DNA from: Phellopilus nigrolimitatus
Lineage: Eukaryota > Basidiomycota > Agaricomycetes > Hymenochaetales > Hymenochaetaceae
Direction: 5' to 3'
Assembly: GCA_021029095.1 (NCBI GenBank)
Contig: JAJOHG010000001.1
Span: 186,001-250,000, forward strand
Length of the DNA stretch: 64,000 nucleotides
Shown here: positions 46,850 through 59,994 of the stretch, in pieces
Position numbering within the stretch: position 1 is the first letter of the stretch
Layout of the letters: every line of letters starts with the position of its first letter
The notes under the pieces: model-generated
Told to the model about the DNA's origin: nothing
Databases searched by the model: none
What the model saw: only the letters and a program-made list of their open reading frames with translations
Position numbers and translations under genes: made by a program

Positions 46850-47146
46850 ATGTCAAAGTCCTTATCAGTCAGCTACGACCTACACCCACCAGCGGCAGCA
46901 GCCGCGAGCGTCATTATCCAGCCATCGAAGACACATGCATTCCCTGTACCTTCGGGCGGCGCTCAGCAGGAGTTCTACAATTCGCTACGCGATGCCGTTG
47001 TGGCGGCCAAGGCACAGATCGGTGATGAATTGACTGCGTGGAGAGATGCTGTGGGGACTTCGGAGAACGCAAAGGAGCCAAAGAAAAGGACAAAAGCGGA
47101 AGACGAGGATGAAGATGAGGATGTAGGGAACGAGGGCGAAGTGTAG
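46850..47146 (+). CDS. Small acidic-tailed protein, possible KEOPS subunit Gon7
   Basis: A single exon of 98 residues. A short strand region (SYDLHPPAAAAASVIIQPS) is followed by one strong helix (QEFYNSLRDAVVAAKAQIGD) with LTAWRDAVG, and then a disordered tail dominated by Asp and Glu. Fungal Gon7, the small subunit that binds Pcc1 in the KEOPS/EKC complex for tRNA t6A modification, has this size and layout. The match is one of pattern only. A small unrelated nuclear protein is possible. It stands alone between the SC15-like gene and uL2m, which converges on it. Confidence 0.55.
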   Translation: MSKSLSVSYDLHPPAAAAASVIIQPSKTHAFPVPSGGAQQEFYNSLRDAVVAAKAQIGDELTAWRDAVGTSENAKEPKKRTKAEDEDEDEDVGNEGEV

Positions 47147-47306
47147 CCCTGAAAGGTGGTCATAACAGTTACACCGGTTGAACAGTGAGTAGACGGTCTT
47201 GTTTCTGAACACAAAATAGTGGCTAACGGACGGGATGCAATATATAGTGTACTACTATGCATAAGATTGCAGTAAAATTATTGAATGGGATGGAAGTCTG
47301 AGCCAT

Positions 47307-48522
47307 CTACTGCCTCTTCTCCTTTCCTCTCGGACGCTCCTTGACCACCATTTTGTTGCTGTTCTTCGGACCCTTCGGGCCTGGACGCCTCGTGCGTTTA
47401 CCCTTTGTGAGCCAGCCCCAGATCGAACGTGGATGCTTGTTGCCCTTCGACTTCCCGCGCCCTCCTCCGTGAGGGTGATCACACCTATAAAATATTTAGA
47501 CTGTGTTCAAAACTAGTTGCAAAATGAGATGCGCACCTGTTCATCGCTGCACCACGAACCGATGGTCTCCTTCCCAGCCACCGCTTGCGACCCGCCTTTC
47601 CAAGCGAACGATTGCGCCAGAGCGGGTTGCTAACCTTCCCGATCGTCGCACAGCAGCTTTGCAACACGCGGCGCACCTCCCCGCTCTGCAGCTTGACCTG
47701 AGTGTATTTTCCATCCTCTTCATGGGTTACAACCATCGCAAACGTCCCGGCAGAGCGCACCAGATTCATTCTGCGCTCAGGGAATAGAGAGATACAATGA
47801 ATAGGTGTGCCGGGCGGAATAAGTTTGAGGGGGAGCACATTCCCTGTGCGCACAGTCGCTGCCCTCAGCAAACCGATGGCCAGAGATTGCGTGGATGTGT
47901 GACCGGAAGAGACGCCGTCCTCGTTTAATCCCATCGACGTGTTTAAGTTGCCATCGAAGCCGGGCACAATTCCTGCTGGGACACCGTTCCTGAAGCTTTG
48001 TACGACATCTCCAGCTCTGAGACCCTCAGGCGCGAGGATGTAACTGAACCGCATCCCGTCGTTCACATTCGGATCTTGTCCGCGCAGAAGCGCAACATGG
48101 CCCGAACGGCCGGGATCGTATTCTATGCGGACAACGTCCTGTAGGCCTTCATCAGTACGCATGAAGTCGACGGTACGTAGACGGCGTTTGTGACCGCCGC
48201 CGATGTGCCGCACAACGATACGACCCTGGTTGTTTCGACCACCTTTCTTTCGGAGGGGGATGGTGAGGGCCTTCAGTGGACGCCCTTTCCAGAGATGGTC
48301 GTTGACAGGGCGGCGGAGGTGGCGAATACCTGGCGTAATAGGCTTATACGTTTTGTAAAGGGCGGAGGTGCGCGCGAGTGCATCGTTGATGTCGGACGGC
48401 TGCTGCTGCTGCACCTCAGTCGCATACTGGCGTACGGCCACAGCGCTGGAACGCGCAAGCGCTGGACGAGATGACGAGCATGCTTTGAGGAGGTGCACGC
48501 CCGCCCTCGCTGCAGAAAACAT
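47307..48522 (-). CDS. RML2: Mitochondrial large-subunit ribosomal protein uL2m
   Basis: Two exons (47537-48522, 47307-47484) give 387 residues. The N-terminus is a mitochondrial targeting sequence ([20 protein letters not shown]). uL2 hallmarks follow: [38 protein letters not shown], the conserved [34 protein letters not shown], and RGAAMN leading across the intron to the peptidyl-transferase loop [15 protein letters not shown]. uL2 binds domain IV of the large rRNA next to the catalytic centre. It is divergent from RVB2 with 99 bp between starts. Confidence 0.96.
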
Positions 48523-48621
48523 GAGAGAGAAAACACGGCGTGAACGTCTGTGACTGCAGATTAGAACAATTCATACTCGTGACGCGTCACCCTTACTTCT
48601 GCCTTTTGATTTGCAGCAGTC

Positions 48622-50395
<1,774 letters not shown>

Positions 50396-51742
50396 ATGCG
50401 TTCAAGAAGCTAGTCAAGACTGGTAAAGACACCTGCGATCCGATTCGAACTTTGGACCGTAGCCTAGAGAGGCGGGTGCGCTCCCATAGCTCTATTTCAT
50501 ACCATCCTCCACCTGACGCTTCCCCCGCTCCTCGCTGCTGATTCAATGCTTCCTCTTTGATATTGTTTACTATTATTATCTTGTTATCGATTTCTCTGAC
50601 CTCAGAATGAGTGCAAACCGCATTGTATCCTTTGGTGCTAGTTGGAAAAAACCAGTCAACTACATGTTACCGGTTACCGTACCCACAGATTCAGAGAGGT
50701 AAGTGTTTAAGGTTCTGAATCGATTTATAATAGTACAAGTACTGAAAATAAAGTGCTTCAGCCGTCGTCAGCCAGGCAGCCCATGTTGATCATCCCCCTT
50801 TTTCACTCATGAGGAATCCTCGGCGATAACTTACCTTGATCTTAGCGGGTCCTTTCTCTGCCGCTGTCCGACACACCTGGCTGTCTCCTTATATGGGTCT
50901 TAAGTCTCTGAGCGTACCTTACTCCGCGAATCTGCCGTCAATGATCCATCTGCGTGGTTCGCTATGCGAGGTTCTCCATGGGTCCAGACACCAGTACCTG
51001 ATTATTGGAGAGATGATGTAGTGGTAACTATTCGTTGGTTACATTTGACTTCATATAGTTCTCGCAAACTTTCAGACAACAAATGGATGTCTAGATCTCT
51101 ACGACTCTGGATGGGCGTGGCTTACTAGTTCTCCTCTGGGCTCTAAATCCAACTCTCGACTCCTGTTGCGAGAAACACCTCATAACGCAGGTATTTAAAC
51201 GGGCGTTTTGGATTTTGACGCACGATTTCACTCCGTGTATAAGTATGCCTTCCGTCGGGTCATAAATCTTAAGCGTACGAGGGCGAAATGTGATGCAAAT
51301 TCAGAATCGCCGCGCTTTCTCCGACATCCGCGCCTTTGTCGCTATACTGTTGACGGGTCGCTTCAATTCGAGATAATTAGAGCAAGCTTCCGACGCTTCC
51401 GAAGATGCCGAAACGTATCTCCGCGTACCATTAGGATCCGTACTGAGCATCTGAACCTCGGGTCCGCTCCGTTTCGAGGCAGAGTGCCGCGCTGGCCTGC
51501 GGCTGACCTGGCTCATGACGTCCGTTTGTATTTCACTCTCCAAATGCAATGGTGCTACTAATTTGAAGTTGAAGATAGCGACGTGTTAAGTCCGTGAGCA
51601 ATGCGGCTGGTCGGACCTGGCGCGACGTTCCTGGTGCTATATGAAAGAGCTGAGAGGCGAGACGCGCTTTGTGCTCTCTAGTCTCCCCGCATTCTATCCG
51701 AACTTTGACCTATCCCCGCCCGACCGTTTCCCGCTTCTCGCC
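50396..51742. other. Gene-poor region
   Basis: About 1.35 kb in which I see no gene. The frames at 50836-51021 and 51208-51561 have no supporting features. The last part is presumably the promoter of the next gene. Confidence 0.3.
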
Positions 51743-52610
51743 ATGATGGTGAGGCCACCCTTTGATATCTAACCAACATGGCCCAACATGTACGACTGAT
51801 GGTGGATAGCAGACGTCTGCCGCTAAGAGCCGCTCAGGAGCTTCTCCGAAAGACACTCAAAAAGAACCTGGGCAATGTTTTCAGTGGGGGGTTTCGGCGA
51901 GTATGTAGTGGTATACTGATTGATCGAATTCGCACCATGCTGATAGTTTTTCATCAAAAGCGGAACCCATATTTTGAAGTACATGACGAGATCACAACTC
52001 CTACAAACGAATTTAGCTCGGAGTGTAACACGTTGGTGAGGCTAGCCGTTGATAATTTTTGAGCAGTAAGATTGATATGTACACTTACAGGTTGACTTTG
52101 CTGTCTACGACTCGGACAGCTCCGCTCCTTCGTCGAGAACGCCGGCACTTCCTGTTGGTTTTCCGCATTGTGTGTTACCTGAACTTGTTTTTACTAACGT
52201 ACTTCGTATAGGATGTCGACATGTACCCGGAGAGTCAGGAAGGGAACACATCCTCCGCCCGCCTACCTCAGACTTCTCTAGTGTATCCCGTGTCCTCGAA
52301 GACTTGGGCTGCTAGCCAGGTACAATATCTTTTTAAAAATTTTGCACAGTCATGGTTAACATACGGACCTTCAAAGACTAGCCTCCTGGACGAAGACGAA
52401 TGCACATGGGTAAAGCCTCGCCATGCCTCTCCTACAAAAGATAGGAAAAGGCGTGCAGCAATCTTGAGAAAATCCAAGTCTCACTCCATAACCTCCAGCT
52501 CTAGGAATAAAACTCCCTACGTCAGTCCACGCTGTTTCTGCTTCTCATATCTTTCGCTCACTTTTTAGCAGACTGAGCTTCTCGAGCCGGAAGAACGCTC
52601 GTTCATGTAA
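51743..52610 (+). CDS. Unrecognised spliced gene, 199-residue basic protein
   Basis: I assembled six exons: 51743-51748, 51810-51900, 51947-52035, 52091-52153, 52212-52520 and 52569-52610. They sum to 600 nt, and all introns (46-61 nt) have GT-AG ends. The first exon is just ATG-ATG. Readable segments are AKSRSGASPKDTQKEPG, FHQKRNPYFEVHDEITTP, FAVYDSDSSAPSSRTPA, a basic patch KDRKRRAAILRKSKSHS, and an acidic end ELLEPEERSFM. No transmembrane span, signal peptide or known domain is visible. The Ser-rich and Lys/Arg-rich parts suggest a disordered nuclear protein; that is inference. Five joins keeping one frame make a real gene more likely than chance. Confidence 0.5.
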
Positions 52611-53215
52611 AATATACCAGTTTGATCGACATGGCACTTGCACTAGTTTATTCAAATATGTATATATCTTATAGTTGAAAGGCAAAGTATATAAAGGATA
52701 TATCTTTTGTACTTAGCAGTGGTTTTTAAAGATGGACGTATTCTGTAAGTCTGAATCACGCAGGTGCTTTTAACTCGAAGCTTGTCAAGGCAGTCCCGTT
52801 ACTCGATTATATTTCTGGAAGCACAGAATAAACCGATCAGTGGAACACTACTATGCACATTTTACAAAAAGTATGAATGACATCAAGGAGCTTGCAGTTC
52901 CTTCTTATTCCGTCCCTTGCCACTGCTCGTGATCATCTAGAAGCGGAAGCAGTGACGATCATTTTTACACAGCCACGACGTTCTGGCGGAAGTTTTTTTC
53001 CTACACATCATCACCATCTCGTCTCCTCACTATCACCTCCTTCGCAATGGATGGACTCGGGGGTTGCTGACCCCATTTCCCCCAGTTTTCCTCTCCTCTG
53101 GCTGCCCATAGACTATAGACGATACCCAGCATTTCGACGCTAGACATAGAGCCCGTTTAGACGCGTCATAGACTTCAGCAATCAAGTTTACAATTACTGC
53201 ACGCTATAAATCGAT
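52611..53215. other. Intergenic region
   Basis: Nothing coding is recognised in 605 bp between two plus-strand genes. The first 250 bp are AT-rich, as expected for a 3' end. Confidence 0.3.
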
Positions 53216-54495
53216 ATGCTCGATTTTAATCCGTCAGGATTTTTACTTCCACTCACGAAGCTCTCGGCAAGCTCAACGGCAGCTGTTTCTGATGGTTTTG
53301 AGAAACTATGTCTAATTTATTCGAAGGGCAACGATGGGCAACTGGCATCGAGACGCCACGTCGAAAGAGGTGGCGGTGATTCCCTCGCACGATTAGACTC
53401 GAGTCTTAGATCCAACCGTAAAGCGAAGATATTACAACAGGAGCTCGTGGCGGACTCTGGATACGCATCTGCGGAGGAGGATGAAGATGGGTTTGGAGAA
53501 GGGGACGCAGAGATGGAAGATGTTACGGAGGCGCTTCAGTTGGTCAAGCATGATCCCTTCGAACTGGAATTTACTATCCGATGGCTGACAGGATTCATTG
53601 CGCGCTCATCATCGTGGACATCCCCATCTTCCGGCTTACTTTCAGACAAAGAACTGGATGAAAGAGAAGCATTGGTGGAGAAGGCTGCGTCACTCTTGTC
53701 GTCCTGCGCTGGTGCAGATGTAGAGGAGGAAGCGTTGACACGGAAATTCCAGTTTCCGCTTGGTCCTTCATCTGATGAAGAGGATATCTGCGTGGAGTTG
53801 AACGACATGCTCGCTCCAGAGGATCACAGCTCCGTCGGCCTCCAGAGTTGGGCTAGCTCTATCTATTTCGCAAGGTTGATGTGCCAGGATCCGTCAGGCT
53901 TTGACATCGTATCCGACAAGCCTCTACGTATCCTCGAGCTCGGTGCAGGTACGGGCATGCTTAGCATAGCGGCAGCGAAAATTCACAGCGCGCTATGCGG
54001 AGAGCAAGTAGAGGCAGAAATTGTTGCGACGGATTACCACCCGGACGTGCTTGCCAACCTTCAGCGGAATGTAGACACAAACTTTCCTTCTACCGCACAT
54101 CCCACCGTCAGCATCCACTTACTTGACTGGCAATATCCACCCCTTGAAATGCCCTTCGATAAGCATTTTGATGTCATCCTGGCAGCGGACGTCGTATACG
54201 ACCCAGCCATGCTGGGTGGATCAAGGACTGTGTAGAGCGCATGCTCAAGCGTCCGTCGCCCGCATGTTCCGAGGGAGGTGTATTTTGGATGATCATCGCC
54301 ATTCGCAATACGGGGCGACATGAAGGGCTCGCAGAGTCGGTTTTCGACGTTTTTCCTGTCGTCTCCGCTGAACAAGAGACCCCATCAGAGCACTTGTCGC
54401 TGAAGTCAGTAATGGTTCAGGATATGGAGAGGAGCGGGGGTGTTGGTAGAATGGATGAATCAGGGTACAGGCTTTTCAAAATCTGCTGGATGTAA
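53216..54495 (+). CDS. Class I SAM methyltransferase, METTL21/FAM86 type, with a frame break
   Basis: The frame from 53216 encodes a variable N-terminal part with an acidic insert (YASAEEDEDGFGEGDAE) and then the methyltransferase core. Motif I is LRILELGAGTGMLSIAAAKI, followed by EIVATDYHPDVLANLQRNVD and the catalytic-loop motif DVILAADVVYDPA, as in lysine methyltransferases of Pfam Methyltransf_16. Right after it, at about 54210-54216 (CTGGGTGG), this frame runs into a stop at 54233-54235. The next frame continues the fold: WIKDCVERMLKRPS, GVFWMIIAIRNTGRHEG, ending at 54495. Adding one G in the GGG run would join them. So either the sequence has a one-base error or the gene is recently broken. 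Relatives methylate translation factors such as EF2 or chaperones; the substrate is unknown here. Confidence 0.8.
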
Positions 54496-54844
54496 TGGAC
54501 CGTTAGTGTTGTATAGTATACCTGTGGACATTCAGTGCTTTCTCTTCAGGGTTTCTTGGGGCTTCTTGCCTTTTGCTCAAGTAAATACAACACTGGACTT
54601 CCCAAAAGATTGGAAGGGAGGTAACTCTGTCGGACATCGGATTGGGTTTTCTACAAGATTAACAATGAATAAATAGTGCACTCGGAACTAAAAATCCCGA
54701 GATCCAAGTATTTGCGGTATCAACAAAGTGTGTGAAATGTTGCAGTTTTAACAAAAGTCTGTGTGAGAGGTCGCGATGTTCGTTCCGTATTGCGTGGTCG
54801 TATCCTTCGAATCTGAGGTAATGCTTGGTATCCATTTTCGATCG
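54496..54844. other. Convergent 3' intergenic region
   Basis: The methyltransferase (+) and homeodomain (-) genes end on either side of these 349 bp. No gene is seen. Confidence 0.3.
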
Positions 54845-55978
54845 TCATTCGCGTCTACCGCTTAAACCACATAGAGCCCAGGCGGCATCCATGAGGTCCG
54901 CATTCTCCTCAGAACGCGTGTTCTTCATCGCCAACTTGTCCGGCTTGCTTTTCGCCGACTTTGCTTTCTTGCTGATGGGGAGTGTGCGCGCCGGCGACGG
55001 GATGTATGAAGTCATGGTCTGACTGGTGTCTGGTGTGATTGCCTCGTGGCTGTCACTTTCCACCTCGGTGTCCAAGTCAGAGAGCGCCATCGTGCTGTCC
55101 TGGTTAAAGGCAGATACTAGCGGCGACAGGGTGCTTTTCTTGTCAGTGGTCATTCGGGCTGCGGCGCACGCCCATTCGAGCGTGCGTCGGCCGCGCGGAC
55201 GACTGTTACCACGACGCATGGACGTGAAATCCAGGTACTCGCGCGCAGAAGGAGACCCAGGCTGCCTAATTGAATCCGCGTCGGCTGTGGGTTGGAGAGG
55301 TGACGAGGGCATCTCCTCCCATACGGCACTAGGCGAATCAGGCTTGACATCTCCGCCGGCATACGAGGCGTGCTGGATGAGTTCCTTGGGCATGTGTGGT
55401 GCACGGACGGGTAATTCTGCACGCGTTGCTACATGGTCGAGAGAAAGGAATCCGCTCGCGGTTCGTGATGGTAACCGGGTTTTGGAAGGTATCGCAAGGG
55501 AAGGAAGGGACTGAGAGGACGGGTAGGACGGGAAGGGTGGGCGGCGGTTGAGGTGGTGCGTCGCATTAGCGGTAGATGGGTGGTATACATGGTACATAGT
55601 GAGTGGAACGGGCGCCCCGCTGCGGTTCGTGGCGTTTCCCATCGCGACTTTACGGTCTGTTTGCCTTTTGTTCTGAAACCAGATGGTGACAGACTTGACG
55701 TCCCTGAAACGGTACCGAGTGGTTAGTATGCGTCGTGCAAGACAAAATCGGACGACCGCTTACATTCCGGTCTGTGTTGCCACGGCCTCACGTTCTTCCC
55801 TGGTCGGGTGGGATGTCTTGTGGTAGGCCTGCTCGAGGACGATGAGCTGATTATGGGAGAAGCGCTTTCGCGTGCGCTTGGAGATCGACTTGACTGTCGA
55901 CTCTGTGTCTGCGTCTGCGATGAAAAGAGAGGACGTGGACGACAGCGACGACGATCGCGAGATGGAGGGGCGCAACAT
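54845..55978 (-). CDS. Homeodomain transcription factor
   Basis: Two exons (55764-55978, 54845-55703) give 357 residues. The homeodomain lies near the N-terminus, about residues 34-93. Helix 1 region is KRFSHNQLIVLEQAYHKTSH, helix 2 TREEREAVATQTGM, and the recognition helix SVTIWFQNKRQTDRK with the WFxNxR core. The intron interrupts the domain just before helix 3. The rest is Ser/Pro-rich and probably disordered, with a basic cluster near the end (SKKAKSAKSKPDKLAMK). It looks like a typical 60-residue homeodomain, not the TALE type, so it is more like the developmental HD regulators of mushrooms than a TALE-type mating gene. No pheromone, receptor or partner HD gene is next to it. Confidence 0.9.
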
Positions 55979-56768
55979 GGTGGTGGGAAGAGACGAACAC
56001 GGGTACCGGACAAGATGCGCACGCGCTACCGCGTATTAGAACGAACACGGACGCGCGACACGGTGCACGTGATGTAAATATCGGAGTCTTTTCTCATTTT
56101 CTCCTTCGTTTTTTTCCATATTCATTTTGCTTGCGCACAATGAGTTCGAGGCTCAGTTTTATGCTGAGTGACAATGTGCGACCACATCGAAGGGAAGCTT
56201 GAACCTGACAGTGCATAGATGCCCCAATGGCACGCACGACATGTTCTTTTCAGTCAGTCACTGCGTAAATGATTGAGCAACAAGGGCTCGCCGCGAGTAG
56301 CACCCGTTGTACACATGTGTCGTGAAACAAGCGACTGAACAAGCAAATGTATTAATTTCTAGTCCGCTGCAAATTCCAGAAAACCAGCTGCTGATACAAA
56401 GAATCTCATTACAGTAATATAACATCTATACAAGTCCGGGAGCAAAAGAGAATGTTTGAACCGCCGGCCCAGCGCTGTCTGATGAGATGACTCAGAGAAC
56501 GCGAATTGACCAAAGTCGAGCACTGAGATATCCAATCGTCCATCTTCGCCCTGCTTTGGCACAAACCGACTGGAGAACATGGGCAGGCTTGCAATTTGAC
56601 GTGAGGGCGTGAAGTAAGAGAAGAAGAGAGAATGTATTCTGGCCATTAAAAGAAACTAAAATTCCCACGATAACATTTAACGTGGTCTGAATCAAATCAC
56701 GCTTTGTTTATACGCGTCCGCTCAACGACGACGTCGTCGACGTATCTCCTGCCCTTTCGCTGCTCGCT
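55979..56768. promoter_or_regulatory. Divergent region, homeodomain gene / Nup96
   Basis: 790 bp separate two head-to-head genes. No credible gene is seen; the minus frame 56359-56646 has no features. Confidence 0.3.
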
Positions 56769-59562
56769 ATGGCGCGTTTCAAAGCTTTTGCCAGTGATAG
56801 CGAGGATGATAATTCCACTTCTGACACTTCCGCTCGCTCTGCGCGTCAGCCCTCCCTTTCTAAACCCAACAAACCTACTCGTCGGTCACCATCTTACACT
56901 TCATCCTCCTCCTCGTCACTATCTTCAGAGAGCGTGGAAGGCGATTCCGATGGATCCGAGGAAGACTCCATTATGGATGATGATGAGCTTCGCCTCTCTC
57001 CTGACGGTGACGAGGATGATGAAGGCGAACCGGCGCCGTGGGCTCAGCAGCTAGACCTCGAGCCACACAGAGTCCATGTCATGCAGACGTCACTCTTCCG
57101 CGTGCCGGAGCTTGCGAAGGCTCAGCAGAAAGAGAACAGCAGCTTCTTGAAGCACCGGCGCTCCTCGGACGCACATTTTGAGCCGAAGGAAGTACCACCA
57201 CGCGCTTCATTTGCACAACCTCGTTCGCAGCCTCCTCCACGGAAATTTGTGCGCGTCGCATCTTCTGCATCCATTGCTGCGAGTCACGAAGGCGTATATA
57301 TTGATGCTGGATTGAGCTTGGGTCGCTCCTTTCGTGTGGGCTGGGGTCCGGGTGATAGACTGGTACATGTCGGAGAATTGGCTACAGAGATTACATCGTA
57401 TGTTACTACCGTGTTATCAGACGTGTACAAATCATTGACGCTTAAACATTACTTAAGATCACAAGGCGCCAACTCATCTGTAATAAAGATTACGACGCCT
57501 CAGCTATCCTCAACGGAGGCTCCGGATCTACTTCAGCACCTTCTATCCCACACACACATTGAACAACCTTCAGACGATCATGACGACACCCCTTTCGTGC
57601 AACCTAATCGCGATCTCACCTTTTCATCCTTTTCCTCTCTCTTCACCACACAGGACAAGTCACACTGTGCTTCCGTCTTTCGTCTGGGTCACGCGCTGTT
57701 CGATCCCTTACAACTCCATCTCGGGGAAAGAGTACCCGCTGACATTCGAAATCGCGTATATGACTTGCGACGCTCCGATGCGCTCTCCGCATGGCTCACT
57801 CGTGCTGTATCGTCATCGGTAGAACAGGACATCAAAGCCCACGCATCGACCGACTCAGCCAGAATAGCATTCCTGCATCTTACGGGAAATCAAGTTGAAA
57901 AGGCTGTCGAATGTTTGACGAGTGGTGGAAACATCCGTCTTGCTACTTTGATCTCTCAGGTGCCCGGCGATATCGAATTCCGGGCAGATATACGGGACCA
58001 AATGCAAATCTGGAAAGATGAAAAAGTCGATGTGCACATGAACGAGACTGTCCGCAAATTGTATGCATTGGCTGCTGGAGAAGCTGAATTTCTCCAAGGA
58101 AGCAGTAAGAAGGAGGACACTGATATAACAAAGGGCCTCGATTGGCTGAGAGTGTTCGGCTTGCAGTTATGGTTCTCCAGCTTCCTGGATACGCCTCTGC
58201 GCGAGACGTTCGAAGTATACGAACGACTCATCAAGGAAAATGTCGGTAAAGTGGCAGCTCCAACACCGTGGTATTCGAAAGCAGCATTGCATACCGGTGT
58301 TCTTACGGATGGCCTTTTCAATCTAATCAAACTTTCCTTGCCTTCCTCGATCACCCTCGAATCCGCGCTGAACCCTCTTAGCTTCTCGCCTAATCCTCGA
58401 GATTATAAAGTACCATGGCTCCTCTATATCCTCCTCTCACGCTGCCTCCGGGTCCGTGATTTTAACGACCGTCTGTTATCTGACGCCATGAACGACGAGT
58501 CGGACGTCACGCAGGAGATCGAAGGTTACAGTGAGGTGGCCGACGCGCTTACAGTTAACTTCGCGTCTCAGTTGCAGCAAGAAGGTCTGATTCAAGAAGC
58601 TGCATTTGTGCTGCTCTTCCTGGAGGATGCTATTGGGTACCTTCTTATTTTATTTATTGTTAACAAAAGCTTAATCACACATATTGACGTTTATTCGTGT
58701 CCGTAGGAGAAAGCGTGCGATAAAAGAGCTGCTGGCACGGTCGGCGCCCCTTCTGGACGAGTGGAAAATCGCGGGTTTGCATGGTAGTCTACGAATACCA
58801 CGAGAATGGATTGACGAAGCGAATGTTCGTTGCTTAATCTTTATTATGCTGCGCGCTTAGGAAGCATTACTGACATAATTTCCAGGCAACTCACGCGCTG
58901 TATTTAGGAGACATATATCTCGCATACGAATTGTACACTCAAGCAAGAGTGCACCGTACCGCCCATGAGCTCGCCATTGCGTATCTGGCACCGGAAGCTA
59001 TTTTGAGGGATGACCTGGACCTTCTAGCAAACCTCTTCGCGGCTTTAGACGAAACACTGATCGACGACTTTAGTGTTGGGGGACAGGTAGGTGTTTGTTC
59101 TACATATCGGTATACAAAACTTGACTGATTTTGTTTTTCGTTTCCAGTTGTTTATCGATTATGTTCACATTGTCTCTCGGGTACCTCTATTGAGGGAAAA
59201 TCAACAAGCCGAAGACGTCGTGCCAGATGCCAGCGAAACTTCAGAACTTGAATCGCTTAGCGGGCGAATCCCAAAGCTGATAGGCATCCTGCCCGATGTG
59301 TTGCGGGATAAGCCAGGGGGTGGAGACCAGTGCAGCGCAGCCTTGTCGCACATGCTGTCGAGACTACTCGACTGCCTCGACCCTAGCGAACCTGTAAGAT
59401 TCCATCAAATCCTTCACGTTTATGTATCTGACACAAATTTTACTTGCCTCTTAGACTAAAATAGAGATGCAGCCGGGGCTTGTGGACGAGGCAGCACGAC
59501 TGAAGCTCATCCACTCGTCCGCTTATGGGGCTTTCCTGAGGACAATTGCGACGATGGCCTGA
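56769..59562 (+). CDS. NUP96: Stand-alone nucleoporin Nup96 (Nup145C-like)
   Basis: Five exons (56769-58636, 58707-58824, 58886-59086, 59148-59393, 59455-59562) sum to 2541 nt, giving 846 residues. An acidic Ser-rich N-terminus is followed by the Nup96 marker LGRSFRVGWGPGDRLVH. The helical ACE1-type domain carries segments such as YDLRRSDALSAWLTRAVSSS and LHLTGNQVEKAVECLTSGGN. Nup96 is a structural member of the outer-ring Y-complex, binding Sec13. In most eukaryotes it is made as the C-terminal half of a Nup98-Nup96 precursor cut at HF-S. Here the reading frame begins with its own Met, with no FG repeats or autoproteolytic domain, so it appears to be a separate gene. Confidence 0.85.
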
Positions 59563-59994
59563 TCGATAACCCCCATCTATTCGCGTCGGTTACAATTTTC
59601 GCTACTTTTTGGAGCAAACTTGTCTTTTTTCTTTCTTCTGCATCCGTCTCTGTCCACCAATTTACGTGTATTTCAGCGGGCTAAATAAGGATGTGATACT
59701 GCATGTGAACCATGAACATATGGTATCGATCTTAGTTTCTTTACATATCTATGTCTCGGAGAGATTCAAAATCTGGAGCGAGGATGGAGCGTCGTAGCGA
59801 TAGCAACCGAGTGATTCCCGCTTTCGGCTCTGACTATAGCGAATCTGGCGATCGAGGCGGTTTATATCATTTTCTTTCTTCTTCATTTGTTTCCCCAGAA
59901 AAAAAATGGATATGCACAGGGCGAACTATATAACTTCAGCCCCGTTGTGTTTCTTCCTCTCTCTCGCTCTGGTGCTTGAAGCCCGAAAACTCTG
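59563..59994. other. Intergenic region
   Basis: These 432 bp hold no recognised gene: the Nup96 3' end, then upstream sequence of the next gene. Confidence 0.3.

Noticed and set aside
50420..50500. Minus-strand AGTTCGAATC, tRNA-like
   Set aside because: The flanking five bases do not pair and the rest does not fold as a tRNA.
54845..55978. A mating-type (HD) locus
   Set aside because: Only one homeodomain gene is present, without a divergent partner, and the flanks are a methyltransferase and Nup96.
56359..56646. Minus-strand 95-codon frame upstream of Nup96
   Set aside because: No signal, homology or splice support; it lies in a probable promoter region.
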